Under the pieces are notes generated by a model. That model worked only from the letters and a program-made list of their open reading frames with translations, was not told where the DNA came from and did not search any database. A stretch of DNA of 64,000 nt from Sphingobium sp. B2D3C. Lineage in GTDB: Bacteria; Pseudomonadota; Alphaproteobacteria; Sphingomonadales; Sphingomonadaceae. A program made the position numbers and the translations under genes. This document shows positions 41,904 through 51,144 of this stretch, piece after piece; positions within the stretch are counted from its first letter, which is position 1, and the number at the start of each line of letters is the position of its first letter. Where the stretch lies: NCBI RefSeq assembly GCF_025961835.1, contig NZ_JAOQOK010000001.1, forward strand, positions 3,038,001 to 3,102,000. The letters are read 5' to 3'.

Positions 41904-43013
41904 TCAGGCTCCATCCACGGCGAGGCGCCCCAGGGCCGGGTCATCGGTGAAGAAGCCATCCACCCCAAGCGACAGGTAGCGCCGGATCTCTGCCACTGAG
42001 CCCGCCTCATGCCGGGCATTTTCGCCGCCGGGACCGCGCAGATCGCTCGGCAAGAAGCGGTTCTCGGGGCGGAAGGTATACAGATAGACGCGGAGACGGG
42101 CGGCATGCGCATCGGCCACAAGGCGGGTCGGCTTGCCGAGGGGGCCATTGGTGTCCAGCGGCATGGCCGAGCGCGAGGAGGGGCCGATGGCGTCGGCATA
42201 GTCGGCAATGGCTGCGAGCCCGGCTGGGGATGCCATGTCGCCATAGGTCGTCTTCAGCCCGGCGAGGGCGGCATCGGCGGGCTGGCGGTCAAAGGTTTCA
42301 AACAACTGGAGCAGCTGGATATTCGCCGCCCGGCCGATTTTCTGCCGAATGGCGCGCAGATTGGCGGTCTCGAAGGACTGAATGACGATCGGGCAGCGGC
42401 GCATATAATCGTGGCCGGCCAACGCACTGAGCAGGGCGTCTTCAAGCGGCAGGCCGATGCTGGCGAAGTAGGTGGAGTGCTTGATTTCCGGAATCAGGCC
42501 GATCGTTCTGCCCTGCGTGCTCGCCTGCACCGCGACGAATGCGATGATCTCGTCCAGCGTCGGGATGGGGAACTGGCCGTCGTAGCTTTGGCTTTCCGGG
42601 CGGATGGCACCCAATCGCTCGACGGCACGCAGGGTCTTGAGTTCCGCCAGCGAAAAATCCTCGGTGAACCAGCCGGTGACCGCCTCGCCATCGATCTGCT
42701 TCGTGGTCCGGCGGTCCGCAAATTCAGCGCGCGTTGCGACATCGGTGGTGCCGCCGATCTCGTTTTCATGACGCGCAACGAGCACGCCGTCGCGCGTCAT
42801 CACCAGGTCCGGCTCAATGAAATCCGCGCCGTCCGCAATGGCCCGGCCATAAGATTCCAGCGTATGCTCGGGCCGCAGGGCGCTCGCACCCCGGTGGGCG
42901 AACACGAGGGGCGGCTTGCCGTCGAGCGTCTGAGCGCGGCCGGCTTCCCTGCCGATAGCGGGTGTCGCCAACGCTGCGACGCCCAAGCCGATGGCATCCC
43001 TTCGGGTCAACAT
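41904..43013 (-). CDS. Exported glycerophosphodiester phosphodiesterase (GlpQ-like)
   Basis: 369 residues. The N-terminus MLTRRDAIGLGVAALATPAIG has the twin-Arg followed by a hydrophobic stretch, suggesting Tat export to the periplasm. The GDPD core has FAHRGASALRPEHTLESY (catalytic His, Arg), FIEPDLVMTRDGVLVARHENE (metal-binding Glu/Asp and second His), and LIPEIKHSTYFASIGLPL. It hydrolyses deacylated phospholipids to glycerol-3-phosphate. GlpQ-type length. Divergent from yebC with a 178-base gap. Confidence 0.88.
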   Translation of the reverse strand: MLTRRDAIGLGVAALATPAIGREAGRAQTLDGKPPLVFAHRGASALRPEHTLESYGRAIADGADFIEPDLVMTRDGVLVARHENEIGGTTDVATRAEFADRRTTKQIDGEAVTGWFTEDFSLAELKTLRAVERLGAIRPESQSYDGQFPIPTLDEIIAFVAVQASTQGRTIGLIPEIKHSTYFASIGLPLEDALLSALAGHDYMRRCPIVIQSFETANLRAIRQKIGRAANIQLLQLFETFDRQPADAALAGLKTTYGDMASPAGLAAIADYADAIGPSSRSAMPLDTNGPLGKPTRLVADAHAARLRVYLYTFRPENRFLPSDLRGPGGENARHEAGSVAEIRRYLSLGVDGFFTDDPALGRLAVDGA

Positions 43014-43191
43014 TCCACCTCTACCGCGAGAGTCAGGACGGGCACGAGCCTATGCGTCGTGCTGGCGCATCTTCGTGATAGGACGATGGCGCTCATTTTG
43101 CCTCCTGCCCTCGCGCCCGTTGCCTGATTGGACTTGCCGCGATAGGAGGCCCCCAAGAAAAATCCGGATCACATAATCGAAGGAGCCGGCC

Positions 43192-43935
43192 GTGGCAGGC
43201 CATAGCAAATTCAAGAACATCATGCACCGCAAGGGCGCGCAGGACAAGAAGCGCTCGGCCATGTTCTCCAAGCTCTCGCGCGAGATCACCGTCGCGGCCA
43301 AGATGGGCGCGCCGGACCCGGACATGAATCCGCGTCTGCGGCTGGCGATCAATGCGGCCAAGGCGCAGTCCATGCCCAAGGACAACATCCAGCGCGCGAT
43401 CGACAAGGCGAGCAAGGGCGACGCGGAGAATTACGAGGAAGTGCGCTATGAGGGCTACGGCCCGGGTGGCGTGGCGATCATCGTCGAAGCGCTGACCGAC
43501 AACCGCAATCGCACCGCGACCAACGTCCGCACGGCTTTCTCCAAAAATGGTGGCAATCTGGGCGCGTCCGGCGCGGTGAGCCACGGGTTCGATCGCATGG
43601 GCCTGATCACCTATCCGGCCTCCGTCGGCGATCCCGACGCGATCTTCGAGGCTGCCCTGGAAGCGGGCGCGGACGATGTGTCGTCGAACGACGATGAGCA
43701 CGAGATCTGGACGGCCATGGATGCCCTGCACGAGGTCGCCAAGGCGCTGGAGGACAAGCTCGGCGCTGCAGCAAGCGCCAACCTCGCGTGGAAGCCGCAG
43801 ACCACCGTGGAACTGGACGAGAGCAATGCCGGCACGCTGCTCAAGCTCGTCGACGCGCTGGACGATGACGACGACGTGCAGACCGTCTGGGGCAATTACG
43901 AGGTTCCCGACGACGTGATGGAAAAGCTGGGGTGA
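43192..43935 (+). CDS. YebC/PmpR family protein (TACO1)
   Basis: 247 residues, starting at the GTG at 43192 ([18 protein letters not shown]...), with AGGAG at 43181-43185. The N-terminal AGHSKW-type motif (here AGHSKFKN) and the three-domain layout fit. Members were long seen as DNA-binding regulators (PmpR) but are now linked to resolving ribosome stalling at proline stretches. In many proteobacteria yebC precedes ruvC, as here, 19 bases away. Confidence 0.93.
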   Translation: MAGHSKFKNIMHRKGAQDKKRSAMFSKLSREITVAAKMGAPDPDMNPRLRLAINAAKAQSMPKDNIQRAIDKASKGDAENYEEVRYEGYGPGGVAIIVEALTDNRNRTATNVRTAFSKNGGNLGASGAVSHGFDRMGLITYPASVGDPDAIFEAALEAGADDVSSNDDEHEIWTAMDALHEVAKALEDKLGAAASANLAWKPQTTVELDESNAGTLLKLVDALDDDDDVQTVWGNYEVPDDVMEKLG

Positions 43936-43954
43936 TCGCCCGCATCTTGCGGTC

Positions 43955-44446
43955 ATGATCATTCTGGGTCTCGACCCCGGCCTTGGCACCACGGGCTGGG
44001 GCCTGATCCGGGCGCAGGGCAATCGCCTGTCTCATATTGCCAATGGCCAGATCCGCACCGCAGCGAGCGATGCCTTGCCCGCCCGGCTGGTGGCGCTCGA
44101 TGCGGCGCTGGCGGCACTGATCGCGGAACATCGGCCGGCGGAAGCGGCGGTCGAAGAGGTGTTCATCAACACCAACCCGCAATCGACGCTCAAGCTGGGG
44201 CAGGCGCGGGGCGTTATTTTGCTCGGCGCCGCGCGCACCGGCATACCGGTCGGCGAATATGCAGCCCGGCTCGTCAAAAAAGCCATTGTGGGCGTCGGCA
44301 ATGCAAGCAAGGATCAGATCCACGCCATGGTCATGCGGTTGCTGCCGGGAACGAGCGTGGTCGGTCCTGATGCAGCAGATGCACTTGCCGTCGCCATCAC
44401 CCATGCGCATCTTCGCGCCAGTCGGCGGCTCGAACGGGGCGAGTGA
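43955..44446 (+). CDS. ruvC: Crossover junction endodeoxyribonuclease RuvC
   Basis: 163 residues. Resolves Holliday junctions. [17 protein letters not shown] gives the first catalytic Asp, [15 protein letters not shown] the Glu, and [16 protein letters not shown] the C-terminal Asp pair. Slightly shorter than E. coli RuvC (173), lost at the C-terminal end. ruvA and ruvB, which commonly follow, are absent; a DUF481 gene follows instead, so ruvAB must be elsewhere. Confidence 0.95.
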   Translation: MIILGLDPGLGTTGWGLIRAQGNRLSHIANGQIRTAASDALPARLVALDAALAALIAEHRPAEAAVEEVFINTNPQSTLKLGQARGVILLGAARTGIPVGEYAARLVKKAIVGVGNASKDQIHAMVMRLLPGTSVVGPDAADALAVAITHAHLRASRRLERGE

Positions 44447-44504
44447 GGTCTGGAAGCCGTCCCCGTGCGGGACGGGCGTGCCATCGTTGTAGAAGGAGTT
44501 GGGC

Positions 44505-45410
44505 ATGAGGTCGGCCCGAAGGGTTGGTGTGCTGGCAATCATCGCAAGCAGCATCGCGGCTGGACCCGCAGCGGCCGAACTGCCGCCATCGGTCAAGGCC
44601 ATGCTGGATGCCGCCATCGCAAGCGGGGATGCCGGGGCGCTCGCCACCGTCGCGCGCTTTGCCAAGCAGACGCATCCCGACAATGCCGCGGAGATCGACG
44701 AGAAGATTCAGGCGCACAAGGCCGCCATTGATGCTGAGCGGGAAGCCCGGCTGAGGCAGGCGAGCTTCTTTCACGCCTGGTCAGGCAGTGGCGAACTGGG
44801 TGGCTTTATCACCACCGGCAACACCGAAAGCTCCGGCATAAGCGCGGGCCTCTCGCTCGAACGGCGCGGGATCGACTGGTTGCACAAGTTCCGCGCCAAT
44901 GTCGATTATCAGCGCAGCGATGGCGTCACGACGCGCAACCAGTGGCTGGCAAGTTATGAGCCCAACTTCACCCTGAACGACGCGATCTACGCTTATGGGC
45001 TCGCGACCTACGAGAAAGACCGGTTCCAGGGCTTTTCGGACCGCACCACGGCCTCAGGCGGCGTCGGTGTGCGGCTGGTGCGGCAGGCCGATTTCAGTCT
45101 AGACATCAAGGGCGGGCCGGCTTGGCGGCACACCGTCGGGATCGACGAGCCCGATACGACTGAGCTGAACACGCTGGCCGCCGCCGATCTGCGCTGGCAG
45201 ATTTCGCGCGCCTTCGAACTCAAGAACAATGCCCAGGCGGTGTGGAGCTCCGGGAATAGCAGCTATGCGAATACCACGGGCCTCACTGGCAAGCTCAACG
45301 GTTCGCTTTCCGCGCGCCTCTCTTATGCGGTGCGCCATGAGACGTCACCGCCCGCAGGCTCGGAGATGACGGATACGATCACGCGCGCGACGCTGGTCTA
45401 CGATTTCTGA
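44505..45410 (+). CDS. DUF481 family outer membrane beta-barrel-like protein
   Basis: 301 residues. Signal peptide MRSARRVGVLAIIASSIAAGPAAA, then an alpha-helical segment (about 25-85, SVKAMLDAAIASGDAGALATVARF), then the DUF481 region: alternating polar/hydrophobic strands (GELGGFITTGNTESSGISAGLSLERRG; YQRSDGVTTRNQWLASYEPNF, broken by turns) ending in Phe (ATLVYDF), as outer-membrane barrels do. The ATG at 44505 follows GGAG. Function unknown; homologues are putative salt-induced outer membrane proteins. Confidence 0.85.
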   Translation: MRSARRVGVLAIIASSIAAGPAAAELPPSVKAMLDAAIASGDAGALATVARFAKQTHPDNAAEIDEKIQAHKAAIDAEREARLRQASFFHAWSGSGELGGFITTGNTESSGISAGLSLERRGIDWLHKFRANVDYQRSDGVTTRNQWLASYEPNFTLNDAIYAYGLATYEKDRFQGFSDRTTASGGVGVRLVRQADFSLDIKGGPAWRHTVGIDEPDTTELNTLAAADLRWQISRAFELKNNAQAVWSSGNSSYANTTGLTGKLNGSLSARLSYAVRHETSPPAGSEMTDTITRATLVYDF

Positions 45411-45433
45411 CGCACGCCTCGCTGCTGCCAGCG

Positions 45434-45772
45434 TCAGGCCTTGCCCCAGAAGAGGAACGCCACCGCGCCGATGAGGCAGGCCAGGGCACCGAAATGGCGC
45501 CAGTGGAGCGGTTCACCCAGAAAGGTGACCATGAAGACGCCGAAAACGGTTAGCGCGATGACTTCCTGCGTGATCTTGAGCTGGCCCGCGCTCCAGCCGC
45601 TGGCATAGCCGATGCGATTGGCTGGCACCGCAAAGCAATATTCGAAAAAGGCGATGCCCCAGCTGATCAGGATGACCAGGGCGAGCGGTTTGCTCATGCC
45701 GCCCTTGAGGTGCCAGTACCAAGCCGTGGTCATCAAGATGTTGGAGGCGAGCAGCAGCGCGATCGTGGGCAT
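45434..45772 (-). CDS. DMT-superfamily small membrane protein (DUF486)
   Basis: 112 residues, four predicted membrane helices, the whole protein matching DUF486: IALLLASNILMTTAWYWHL at the start, WGIAFFEYCFAVPANRIGY in the middle, and LTVFGVFMVTFLGEPLHW. These are half-size relatives of drug/metabolite transporters that may work as dimers; substrate unknown. The frame opens at TTG 45781, but the ATG at 45772 is taken. Confidence 0.87.
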   Translation of the reverse strand: MPTIALLLASNILMTTAWYWHLKGGMSKPLALVILISWGIAFFEYCFAVPANRIGYASGWSAGQLKITQEVIALTVFGVFMVTFLGEPLHWRHFGALACLIGAVAFLFWGKA

Positions 45773-45808
45773 GAAGCCCAAATGGCAGGTTCGCCGTGGG
45801 AAGGCGAT

Positions 45809-45844
45809 GGGGAAAATACGCCGCTCGGGAGCGTGATTTTCCCC
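45809..45844 (-). terminator. Long hairpin after the desaturase gene
   Basis: GGGGAAAATACGC (45809-45821) pairs with GCGT-g-ATTTTCCCC (45831-45844), a 13-bp stem with one bulged base. It starts 8 bases past the desaturase stop. Confidence 0.6.
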
Positions 45845-45852
45845 GGTGGTGA

Positions 45853-46956
45853 CTATCGCGCGACCATCGTGCTCCGCGCGATCCGAACGACCAGTGGGAC
45901 CATGCCGGGATAGTTGGCCCGATCATAGGTCGACCCCGCGCCCAGATGCTGCGCGATCCGGCGATGGGCCTCGCCCAGCGCATGATAGGGCATGCTCGGC
46001 AGCAAATGGTGAAGCGCGTGATAGCGCAGACCGACCGGTGCCCAGAGCGCGGCCAGTGGCGCGGGTGGCGGCACATTGACGGAATCGAGGAACTGGCCGG
46101 TCACCGTCATCGTCTCGCCTTCATTCTCCCAGAGATGGGCGACCAGCGTGCGGAGCTGATTGGCGACCATCGCCACCGAGAGGATCGCAAGATAGGTGAG
46201 CAGCGGACGCCAGCCGAGCAGCGGCACGCTGGCGATGAGCGCCATCGACCACAGGCTGGTCCCGGCTTCCTGCCAGGCCCACATCCGCGCAAAGTCACCC
46301 TCCGGCGCCCGGCGCCGATAATCTGGATTGATGGACAGGGCCGAGTAGCGCTCCACGATGAACCGGCGAAGCGGCGGGATGACGAGGCTGAGCGGTGCCA
46401 GCACGCCGAAGCGCACGATGAACGCCACCGGGGCCAGAGCAGCCACGAGGATGAACAGCGGCAGGCTCCACGGCTTCATCAGCGCAAGCGGCAGATATTC
46501 CGGGTCATCGATGGTGCCGTAGCGCGTCTTGGCATGATGCTGGGTGTGCACGCCTTCATAGAGGAAGGAGGGGAACAGCAAGGGAATGCCGATCAGCAGG
46601 TTCCACGTGAAACGAAAGCCCGGCAGCGCACCTGCCCGGATGTGCGTCAATTCGTGAATGAAGCTCGTCGCGCGATACAGCGCCAAGGCGGAAATCACGC
46701 CAGCGAGGGCCACGATCCAGCCTTGCGAGGCCAGCATGGCCAGCCCCATGGCGGCATAGCCGATCAGCGCCGAGGCCAGGAAATCGGGCCAGTAGATGCC
46801 GGGCCGCGCGGTTGCCAGATCGCGCGTCAAATCCACGGCGGCGCGGAGCATCGCCATATCATCGGGCGTGGTTGCCAACGCAGGGCCCGCTGCGGCGGGG
46901 GCCTTGCCGGCTGGCGCGGACGGCGCGGCGTCCAGTCTCTGGTCGATTGCGGTCAT
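45853..46956 (-). CDS. Membrane fatty acid desaturase
   Basis: 367 residues with about four to six membrane segments. The three His boxes that bind the di-iron centre are HELTH (helix 2 region), HTQHH (about residue 140) and HALHH near the C-terminus (LRYHALHHLLPSMPYH). It introduces a double bond into an acyl chain using O2 and a reductase partner not seen here. The ATG at 46956 (MTAIDQRLDAAPS) was chosen over 46986. The N-terminal 40 residues are Ala/Pro-rich. The coding region includes a parS-like site at 46599-46614. Confidence 0.87.
   Translation of the reverse strand: MTAIDQRLDAAPSAPAGKAPAAAGPALATTPDDMAMLRAAVDLTRDLATARPGIYWPDFLASALIGYAAMGLAMLASQGWIVALAGVISALALYRATSFIHELTHIRAGALPGFRFTWNLLIGIPLLFPSFLYEGVHTQHHAKTRYGTIDDPEYLPLALMKPWSLPLFILVAALAPVAFIVRFGVLAPLSLVIPPLRRFIVERYSALSINPDYRRRAPEGDFARMWAWQEAGTSLWSMALIASVPLLGWRPLLTYLAILSVAMVANQLRTLVAHLWENEGETMTVTGQFLDSVNVPPPAPLAALWAPVGLRYHALHHLLPSMPYHALGEAHRRIAQHLGAGSTYDRANYPGMVPLVVRIARSTMVAR
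46599..46614. other. Possible parS site inside the desaturase gene
   Basis: GGTTCCACGTGAAACG matches the parS consensus at 13 of 16 positions, including the full CACGTG core and right half GTGAAAC. It is 9.3 kb beyond parB. Secondary parS sites within 20 kb of the origin are normal, but a chance match in coding DNA is not excluded. Confidence 0.5.
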
Positions 46957-47115
46957 GCAGAGGGGTCCTATCGGTCGAATGAGCACAGATCATGGCAGCA
47001 ATGTGATTTTGTTCTGCCGCCACGGCGCGCGGCTTGACAAATCCGCCGCCAGTTCCGCAGTGCTGTGCCCTCTCAGCAGCGCCTCATCGTCGAAGCGCGG
47101 GACAGGGGTATCGCC

Positions 47116-48273
47116 GTGACGTCAGCCGATTTAGTGATCACTCCCGTCTCCGGCAAGGCCGACATGGCGGCGTTCATCGATTTGGCATGGACCATCTATG
47201 CCGATGATCCCCATTGGGTGCCGCCGCTGAAGAGCGAAGTGCGCGGCCTGCTGACACCGGGCAAGAACCCGTTTCACGAACATGCCGAGCATCAGTATTT
47301 CCTCGCGCGGCGCGGTGGCAAGGTCGTCGGGCGCATCAGCGCGCATATCGATCATCTCGCCATTTCCATGCCTGCCGAGCAGGGCATGGGGCCGGGGACA
47401 GGCAATTTCGGCATGTTCGAAGCCATGGATGAAGCAACCGCGCACGCGCTGATCGCGACGGCGGAAGGCTGGCTGCGCGAGCGGGGGATGATCCGGGTGC
47501 TCGGCCCGATCTCGCTCTCCATCTGGGAGGAGCCAGGCCTTCTCGTGAAGGGCTTCGACCATTCCCCTACGGTGATGATGGGCCACAACAGGCCGGAATA
47601 TCGCGCCTGGATCGAATCGGCTGGCTATGCCCATGCCAAGCAGCTCGATACTTATGAGCTCGACATCACGCAGGAATTTCCGCCGCTGATCCAGCGGATC
47701 GTCCAATCCGGCGAGCGTAACGAGCGCATTCGCATTCGCCATGTCGACAAGAGCGAGTTCGACCGGGATGCAGCGATCATCCTGCATATTCTCAACGATG
47801 CCTGGGGCCGCAACTGGGGTTTCGTGCCGATCACCGATCATGAGGTCGCGCATTTCGGCAAGGCGCTCAAGCCGCTGGTGTTCGAGGACCTGATTCGCAT
47901 TGCCGAGCTGGATGGCGAGCCGGTGGCCTTCATGATGACGCTGCCTGACATGAACGAAGCGCTCGCCCGCCTTAACGGCACGCTCTTTCCCTTCGGCTGG
48001 GCAAAGCTGCTCTGGTGGCTGCGCAAGCCCAAGGTCCGCACCATGCGCGTGCCGCTGATGGGTGTGGTCCAGCGGCTCCAATCCTCGCGAATGGCGAGCC
48101 AGCTTGCCTTCATGATGATCGAATATATCCGGCGCGACGCCATCACCCATTATGGCGCGACGCGTGGGGAGATCGGCTGGATCCTCGATGATAATCAGGG
48201 CATGAAAGCCATTGCCGAGGCGATCGAGAGCCGCATCAACCGCAGCTATGTGATCTACCAGAAGCCGCTTTGA
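47116..48273 (+). CDS. N-acetyltransferase-like protein (YghO-type GNAT)
   Basis: 385 residues. ADMAAFIDLAWTIYADDPHWVPPL and the following PFHEHAEHQYFLARRGGKVVGRISAHIDH, broken by turns, match the long GNAT-type proteins like E. coli YghO. The second half repeats the fold loosely (IAELDGEPVAFMMTLPDMNEAL; WILDDNQGMKAIAEAIESR). The GTG at 47116 (VTSADLVITPVSG) has AGGGG upstream; a GTG at 47065 is possible. No substrate known. Divergent from the desaturase. Confidence 0.75.
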   Translation: MTSADLVITPVSGKADMAAFIDLAWTIYADDPHWVPPLKSEVRGLLTPGKNPFHEHAEHQYFLARRGGKVVGRISAHIDHLAISMPAEQGMGPGTGNFGMFEAMDEATAHALIATAEGWLRERGMIRVLGPISLSIWEEPGLLVKGFDHSPTVMMGHNRPEYRAWIESAGYAHAKQLDTYELDITQEFPPLIQRIVQSGERNERIRIRHVDKSEFDRDAAIILHILNDAWGRNWGFVPITDHEVAHFGKALKPLVFEDLIRIAELDGEPVAFMMTLPDMNEALARLNGTLFPFGWAKLLWWLRKPKVRTMRVPLMGVVQRLQSSRMASQLAFMMIEYIRRDAITHYGATRGEIGWILDDNQGMKAIAEAIESRINRSYVIYQKPL

Positions 48274-48364
48274 CCGCTTCGCTAATCCGTACCGGCAACC
48301 CCTCTCTTGCGCGCAGGGGACTGCCGGGCCTAGGGACGGGCAAGGCCCTTATCGGAGACGCGCC

Positions 48365-48799
48365 ATGTTGCGGCAACTGACCCCATCCCTATTCGTCGCC
48401 CCGCAGATCGATGCGGATGTCGTGGCGCAGGCTGCGGCAATGGGCATCTCGCTCATCGTGAACAACCGACCCGAAGGTGAATCGGTGGACCAGACGTCCG
48501 GCGACACGATCGAGGCGGCGGCACGGGCGGCGGGGCTCGATTATGTCGCCATTCCCGTCTCGCATAGCGGCTTTGCGCCCTGGCAGCTCGATGCGCTGGA
48601 TGAGGCACTCGCGAAGAATGGCGAGGGCAAGGCGCTCTGTTATTGCCGCTCCGGCACCCGCAGCACACTGCTTTGGGCCTTGGCGCGGGCACGGGCGGGC
48701 GATTCGCCGGATGTCCTGGCCGAGCAGGCGGCCGCGGCGGGCTATGATCTCTCGCCGATTCGCGAGATGATGCACGCACTGGCCAACCAGAAGGGCTGA
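48365..48799 (+). CDS. TIGR01244 family phosphatase-like protein (DUF442)
   Basis: 144 residues. A cysteine phosphatase-like fold: IVNNRPEGESVDQ early (the conserved NNRPxGE), and the P-loop CYCRSGTRSTLLW with CX5R. It matches the N-terminal domain of Blh (beta-lactamase hydrolase-like) sulfide-associated proteins, where it is thought to be a sulfurtransferase or phosphatase. No beta-lactamase-fold partner is next to it. ATG 48365. Confidence 0.85.
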   Translation: MLRQLTPSLFVAPQIDADVVAQAAAMGISLIVNNRPEGESVDQTSGDTIEAAARAAGLDYVAIPVSHSGFAPWQLDALDEALAKNGEGKALCYCRSGTRSTLLWALARARAGDSPDVLAEQAAAAGYDLSPIREMMHALANQKG

Positions 48800-48821
48800 C
48801 GGCCCCCACCGGCACTCCTGT

Positions 48822-49223
48822 TCAGAACGCGAGGCTCAGCGCCGGCCAGAGCAACATCAGCACGCCAATCATGCTGATACCGAATACCATCGTCCGCACC
48901 ACCGGAACCCCTGCAGCATAAAGCGGAAGATAGACGATGCGCGCGCCGAGCCAGAGCGCGGCGCCGATGGCCGTCCACCGATCGAACAGGCCGAGCTGCG
49001 CATCGATGAGGATGGCGATGGCGACGATCGGAAAGGTCTCGAAATAATTTGCCTGCGCTCGCGCCAGCCGCCCGACGAGGGGCTTGGGCTCGGGCAGCGA
49101 CTGATCGCGCGCGCCGACATTCCAGGCGGTGCCATATTGCGCGGTCTTCGCCCGCACGGCAGCGAAGATGTGAACGAGGGCCAGCAGGCAGCCCCAGGCC
49201 AGAATGATCAGTTCAACCTGCAT
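48822..49223 (-). CDS. MAPEG family membrane protein
   Basis: 133 residues with four predicted membrane helices. The family core is PLVGRLARAQANYFETFPIVAIAILI (RAQxNxxE-type motif; Asn and Glu contact glutathione in eukaryotic members). Bacterial MAPEG proteins have uncertain roles. ATG 49223. Ends 22 bases from the phosphatase-like stop, convergent. Upstream (49224-49331) I see no gene. Confidence 0.88.
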   Translation of the reverse strand: MQVELIILAWGCLLALVHIFAAVRAKTAQYGTAWNVGARDQSLPEPKPLVGRLARAQANYFETFPIVAIAILIDAQLGLFDRWTAIGAALWLGARIVYLPLYAAGVPVVRTMVFGISMIGVLMLLWPALSLAF

Positions 49224-49331
49224 CGTTCAGTCTCCTCATCGGGCGTCTTTCGCCGGACGAGGAATAGGACGGTCAGGCGCGAAATGAAATTGCCGTGTCC
49301 GAGACTGCAAATCGTCAGCTGCGGGCCGCCC

Positions 49332-49361
49332 AAAAAAAAGGCCGGCGCTTTCACGCCGGCC
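49332..49361 (-). terminator. Strong intrinsic terminator after amtB
   Basis: On the minus strand, GGCCGGCG-loop-CGCCGGCC (49361-49340) is followed by eight Ts (49339-49332). A second G/C hairpin, GGCGGGG (49391-49397) with CCCCGCC (49407-49413), lies just past the amtB stop. Confidence 0.9.
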
Positions 49362-49422
49362 CAGGGATGTTCGCAGGAGGAACAACGGACGGCGGGGACC
49401 TTTCGCCCCCGCCGAATTCGGA

Positions 49423-50754
49423 TCAGTTGTAAGCGCGCTCGCCGTGCTCGCCGAGGTCGAGGCCTTCCTGCTCGACTTCGGTGCTCACCCGCAGGCCAGT
49501 GAGGGCCTTTGCGATGAACATGGCGATGACGGTGCCGACGGTGGCGATGACGATCGTGGCAAGCACGGCCGTGATCTGCGTGACCAGCTGGCCGCCCATC
49601 GCATAGTCGGCGCCACCAGGGCCGCCGAGCGAGGGCGAGTAGACCACTGCGGTGCCGATGGCGCCGATGATGCCGCCCACGCCGTGGATGCCGAAGGCGT
49701 CCAGTGAGTCGTCATAACCCAGAGCCGGCTTCACCTTCGCGACGAAGAAGTAGCAGACGATGGAGGCAACGGCACCGAGAACGATGGCACCGAACGGACC
49801 GGAGTTGCCCGCAGCGGGTGTCACGGCGACGAGGCCGGCGATGATGCCCGAGCAGAAGCCGAGAGCCGAACCCTTGTGGCCCATCACGCGCTCGGTGAGC
49901 ATCCAGAAGAGACCGGCCGAGGCGGTGGCAACGAAGGTGTTGATCATGGCGAGCGCCGCAGAGCCATTGGCCTCAAGCGCCGAACCGGCGTTGAAGCCGA
50001 ACCAGCCGACCCACAGCAAGCCGGTGCCGACCATGGTCAGCGTCAGGCTGTGCGGGGGCATCGGCTCGCTGGGGAAGCCCTTGCGCTTGCCGAGGATGAG
50101 GGCGGCGACCAGCGCGGACACGCCCGCATTGATGTGCACCACCGTACCGCCGGCGAAGTCCAGAGCGCCCATGGCGAAGAATACGCCGCGCGCTTCCCAG
50201 ACCATGTGGGCGACCGGGAAGTAGACGATGGTCAGCCAGACGATGGCAAAGACCATGATGGCCGAGAACTTCATGCGCTCGACGATGCCGCCAAGCACGA
50301 GGGCGATGGTGATCGCGGCGAAGGTCATCTGGAAGCTGACGAACACATATTCCGAGATCACTTCAGACGTGAAGGTCGCGGCGGTCGAATCCGGCGTGAT
50401 GCCAGCAAGGAAGAACTTGCCCCAGCTGATGAACTGATTGCCTTCAGGACCGAAGGCGAGGCCGTAGCCGTACATCACCCAGATGAGCATCGCGAGCGCC
50501 GCTACGGCCCCGATCTGCGTCATGGTGGCGATCATGTTCTTGGAACGCGTCAGGCCGCCGTAGAACAGGGCGAGGCCGGGCAGGATCATGAGGAGAACGA
50601 GGACGGTGGACGTCATCATCCATGCGTTGTTACCCGGATTGGGAACGGCAGGCGCGGCTTCCGCTGCGGCCTCCTGCGCCCATGCGGGCAAGGCGGCGAA
50701 GAGCGAAAGGCCCAGAGCCCCCGCCGCGCCGCAGAATGTCTTGAAAGGTGTCAT
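49423..50754 (-). CDS. amtB: Ammonium transporter
   Basis: 443 residues. Signal peptide MTPFKTFCGAAGALGLSLFAALPAWA, then eleven membrane helices. The Phe gate, twin-His pore and FCSGIIAGLVAVTPAAG (a signature stretch) are visible; GTVVHINAGVSALVAAL and DAFGIHGVGGIIGAIGTA carry the pore His residues. The C-terminal cytosolic tail (EVEQEGLDLGEHGERAYN) binds GlnK. Directly follows glnK (17 bases), the standard nitrogen-control pair, behind a sigma-54 promoter. Confidence 0.96.
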   Translation of the reverse strand: MTPFKTFCGAAGALGLSLFAALPAWAQEAAAEAAPAVPNPGNNAWMMTSTVLVLLMILPGLALFYGGLTRSKNMIATMTQIGAVAALAMLIWVMYGYGLAFGPEGNQFISWGKFFLAGITPDSTAATFTSEVISEYVFVSFQMTFAAITIALVLGGIVERMKFSAIMVFAIVWLTIVYFPVAHMVWEARGVFFAMGALDFAGGTVVHINAGVSALVAALILGKRKGFPSEPMPPHSLTLTMVGTGLLWVGWFGFNAGSALEANGSAALAMINTFVATASAGLFWMLTERVMGHKGSALGFCSGIIAGLVAVTPAAGNSGPFGAIVLGAVASIVCYFFVAKVKPALGYDDSLDAFGIHGVGGIIGAIGTAVVYSPSLGGPGGADYAMGGQLVTQITAVLATIVIATVGTVIAMFIAKALTGLRVSTEVEQEGLDLGEHGERAYN

Positions 50755-50771
50755 GCGTTACCCCCTTTAAC

Positions 50772-51110
50772 TTACAGCGCGGTTTCGCCGGTTTCGCCGG
50801 TGCGGATGCGGATGGCTTGTCCCACGTCGAGGACGAAGATCTTGCCATCGCCGATGGCGCCGCTGTTGGCGGCCTGCTGCACGGCTTCCACAACACGCGG
50901 CGCGAGGGCATCGTCACAGACGACCTCGACCTTGATCTTCGGGACCATGTTGGTGGAATATTCCGCACCGCGGTAGATTTCGGTCTGGCCCTTCTGGCGG
51001 CCAAAACCCTTCACTTCACTTACTGTCATGCCAGCTACGCCCAGCGCAGAGAGAGCTTCACGCACCTCGTCCAGCTTGAACGGCTTGATGATTGCCATAA
51101 TGAGTTTCAT
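50772..51110 (-). CDS. glnK: P-II nitrogen regulatory protein
   Basis: 112 residues, the exact P-II length, from ATG 51110 (MKLIMAIIKPFKLDEVREAL). The T-loop EIYRGAEYSTNMVPK has Tyr51, the uridylylation site. GDGKIFVLDVGQAIRIRTGE is the C-terminal signature that binds ATP and 2-oxoglutarate. It gates AmtB and likely signals to NtrB and GlnE. Named glnK because of its linkage to amtB; a second P-II (glnB) next to glnA is expected elsewhere. Confidence 0.96.
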   Translation of the reverse strand: MKLIMAIIKPFKLDEVREALSALGVAGMTVSEVKGFGRQKGQTEIYRGAEYSTNMVPKIKVEVVCDDALAPRVVEAVQQAANSGAIGDGKIFVLDVGQAIRIRTGETGETAL

Positions 51111-51144
51111 CTCTTGCGCCCCCATTGGTTGCAGGGGAATGCCA

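Noticed and set aside
39650-41950. 766-codon plus-strand open frame opposite polA
   Set aside because: Shadow of polA, Arg/His-rich with no domain features.
41861-42244. N-terminal extension of PolA by 128 residues
   Set aside because: Low-complexity translation; the canonical start MASRNHLYLVDGSS is at 41860.
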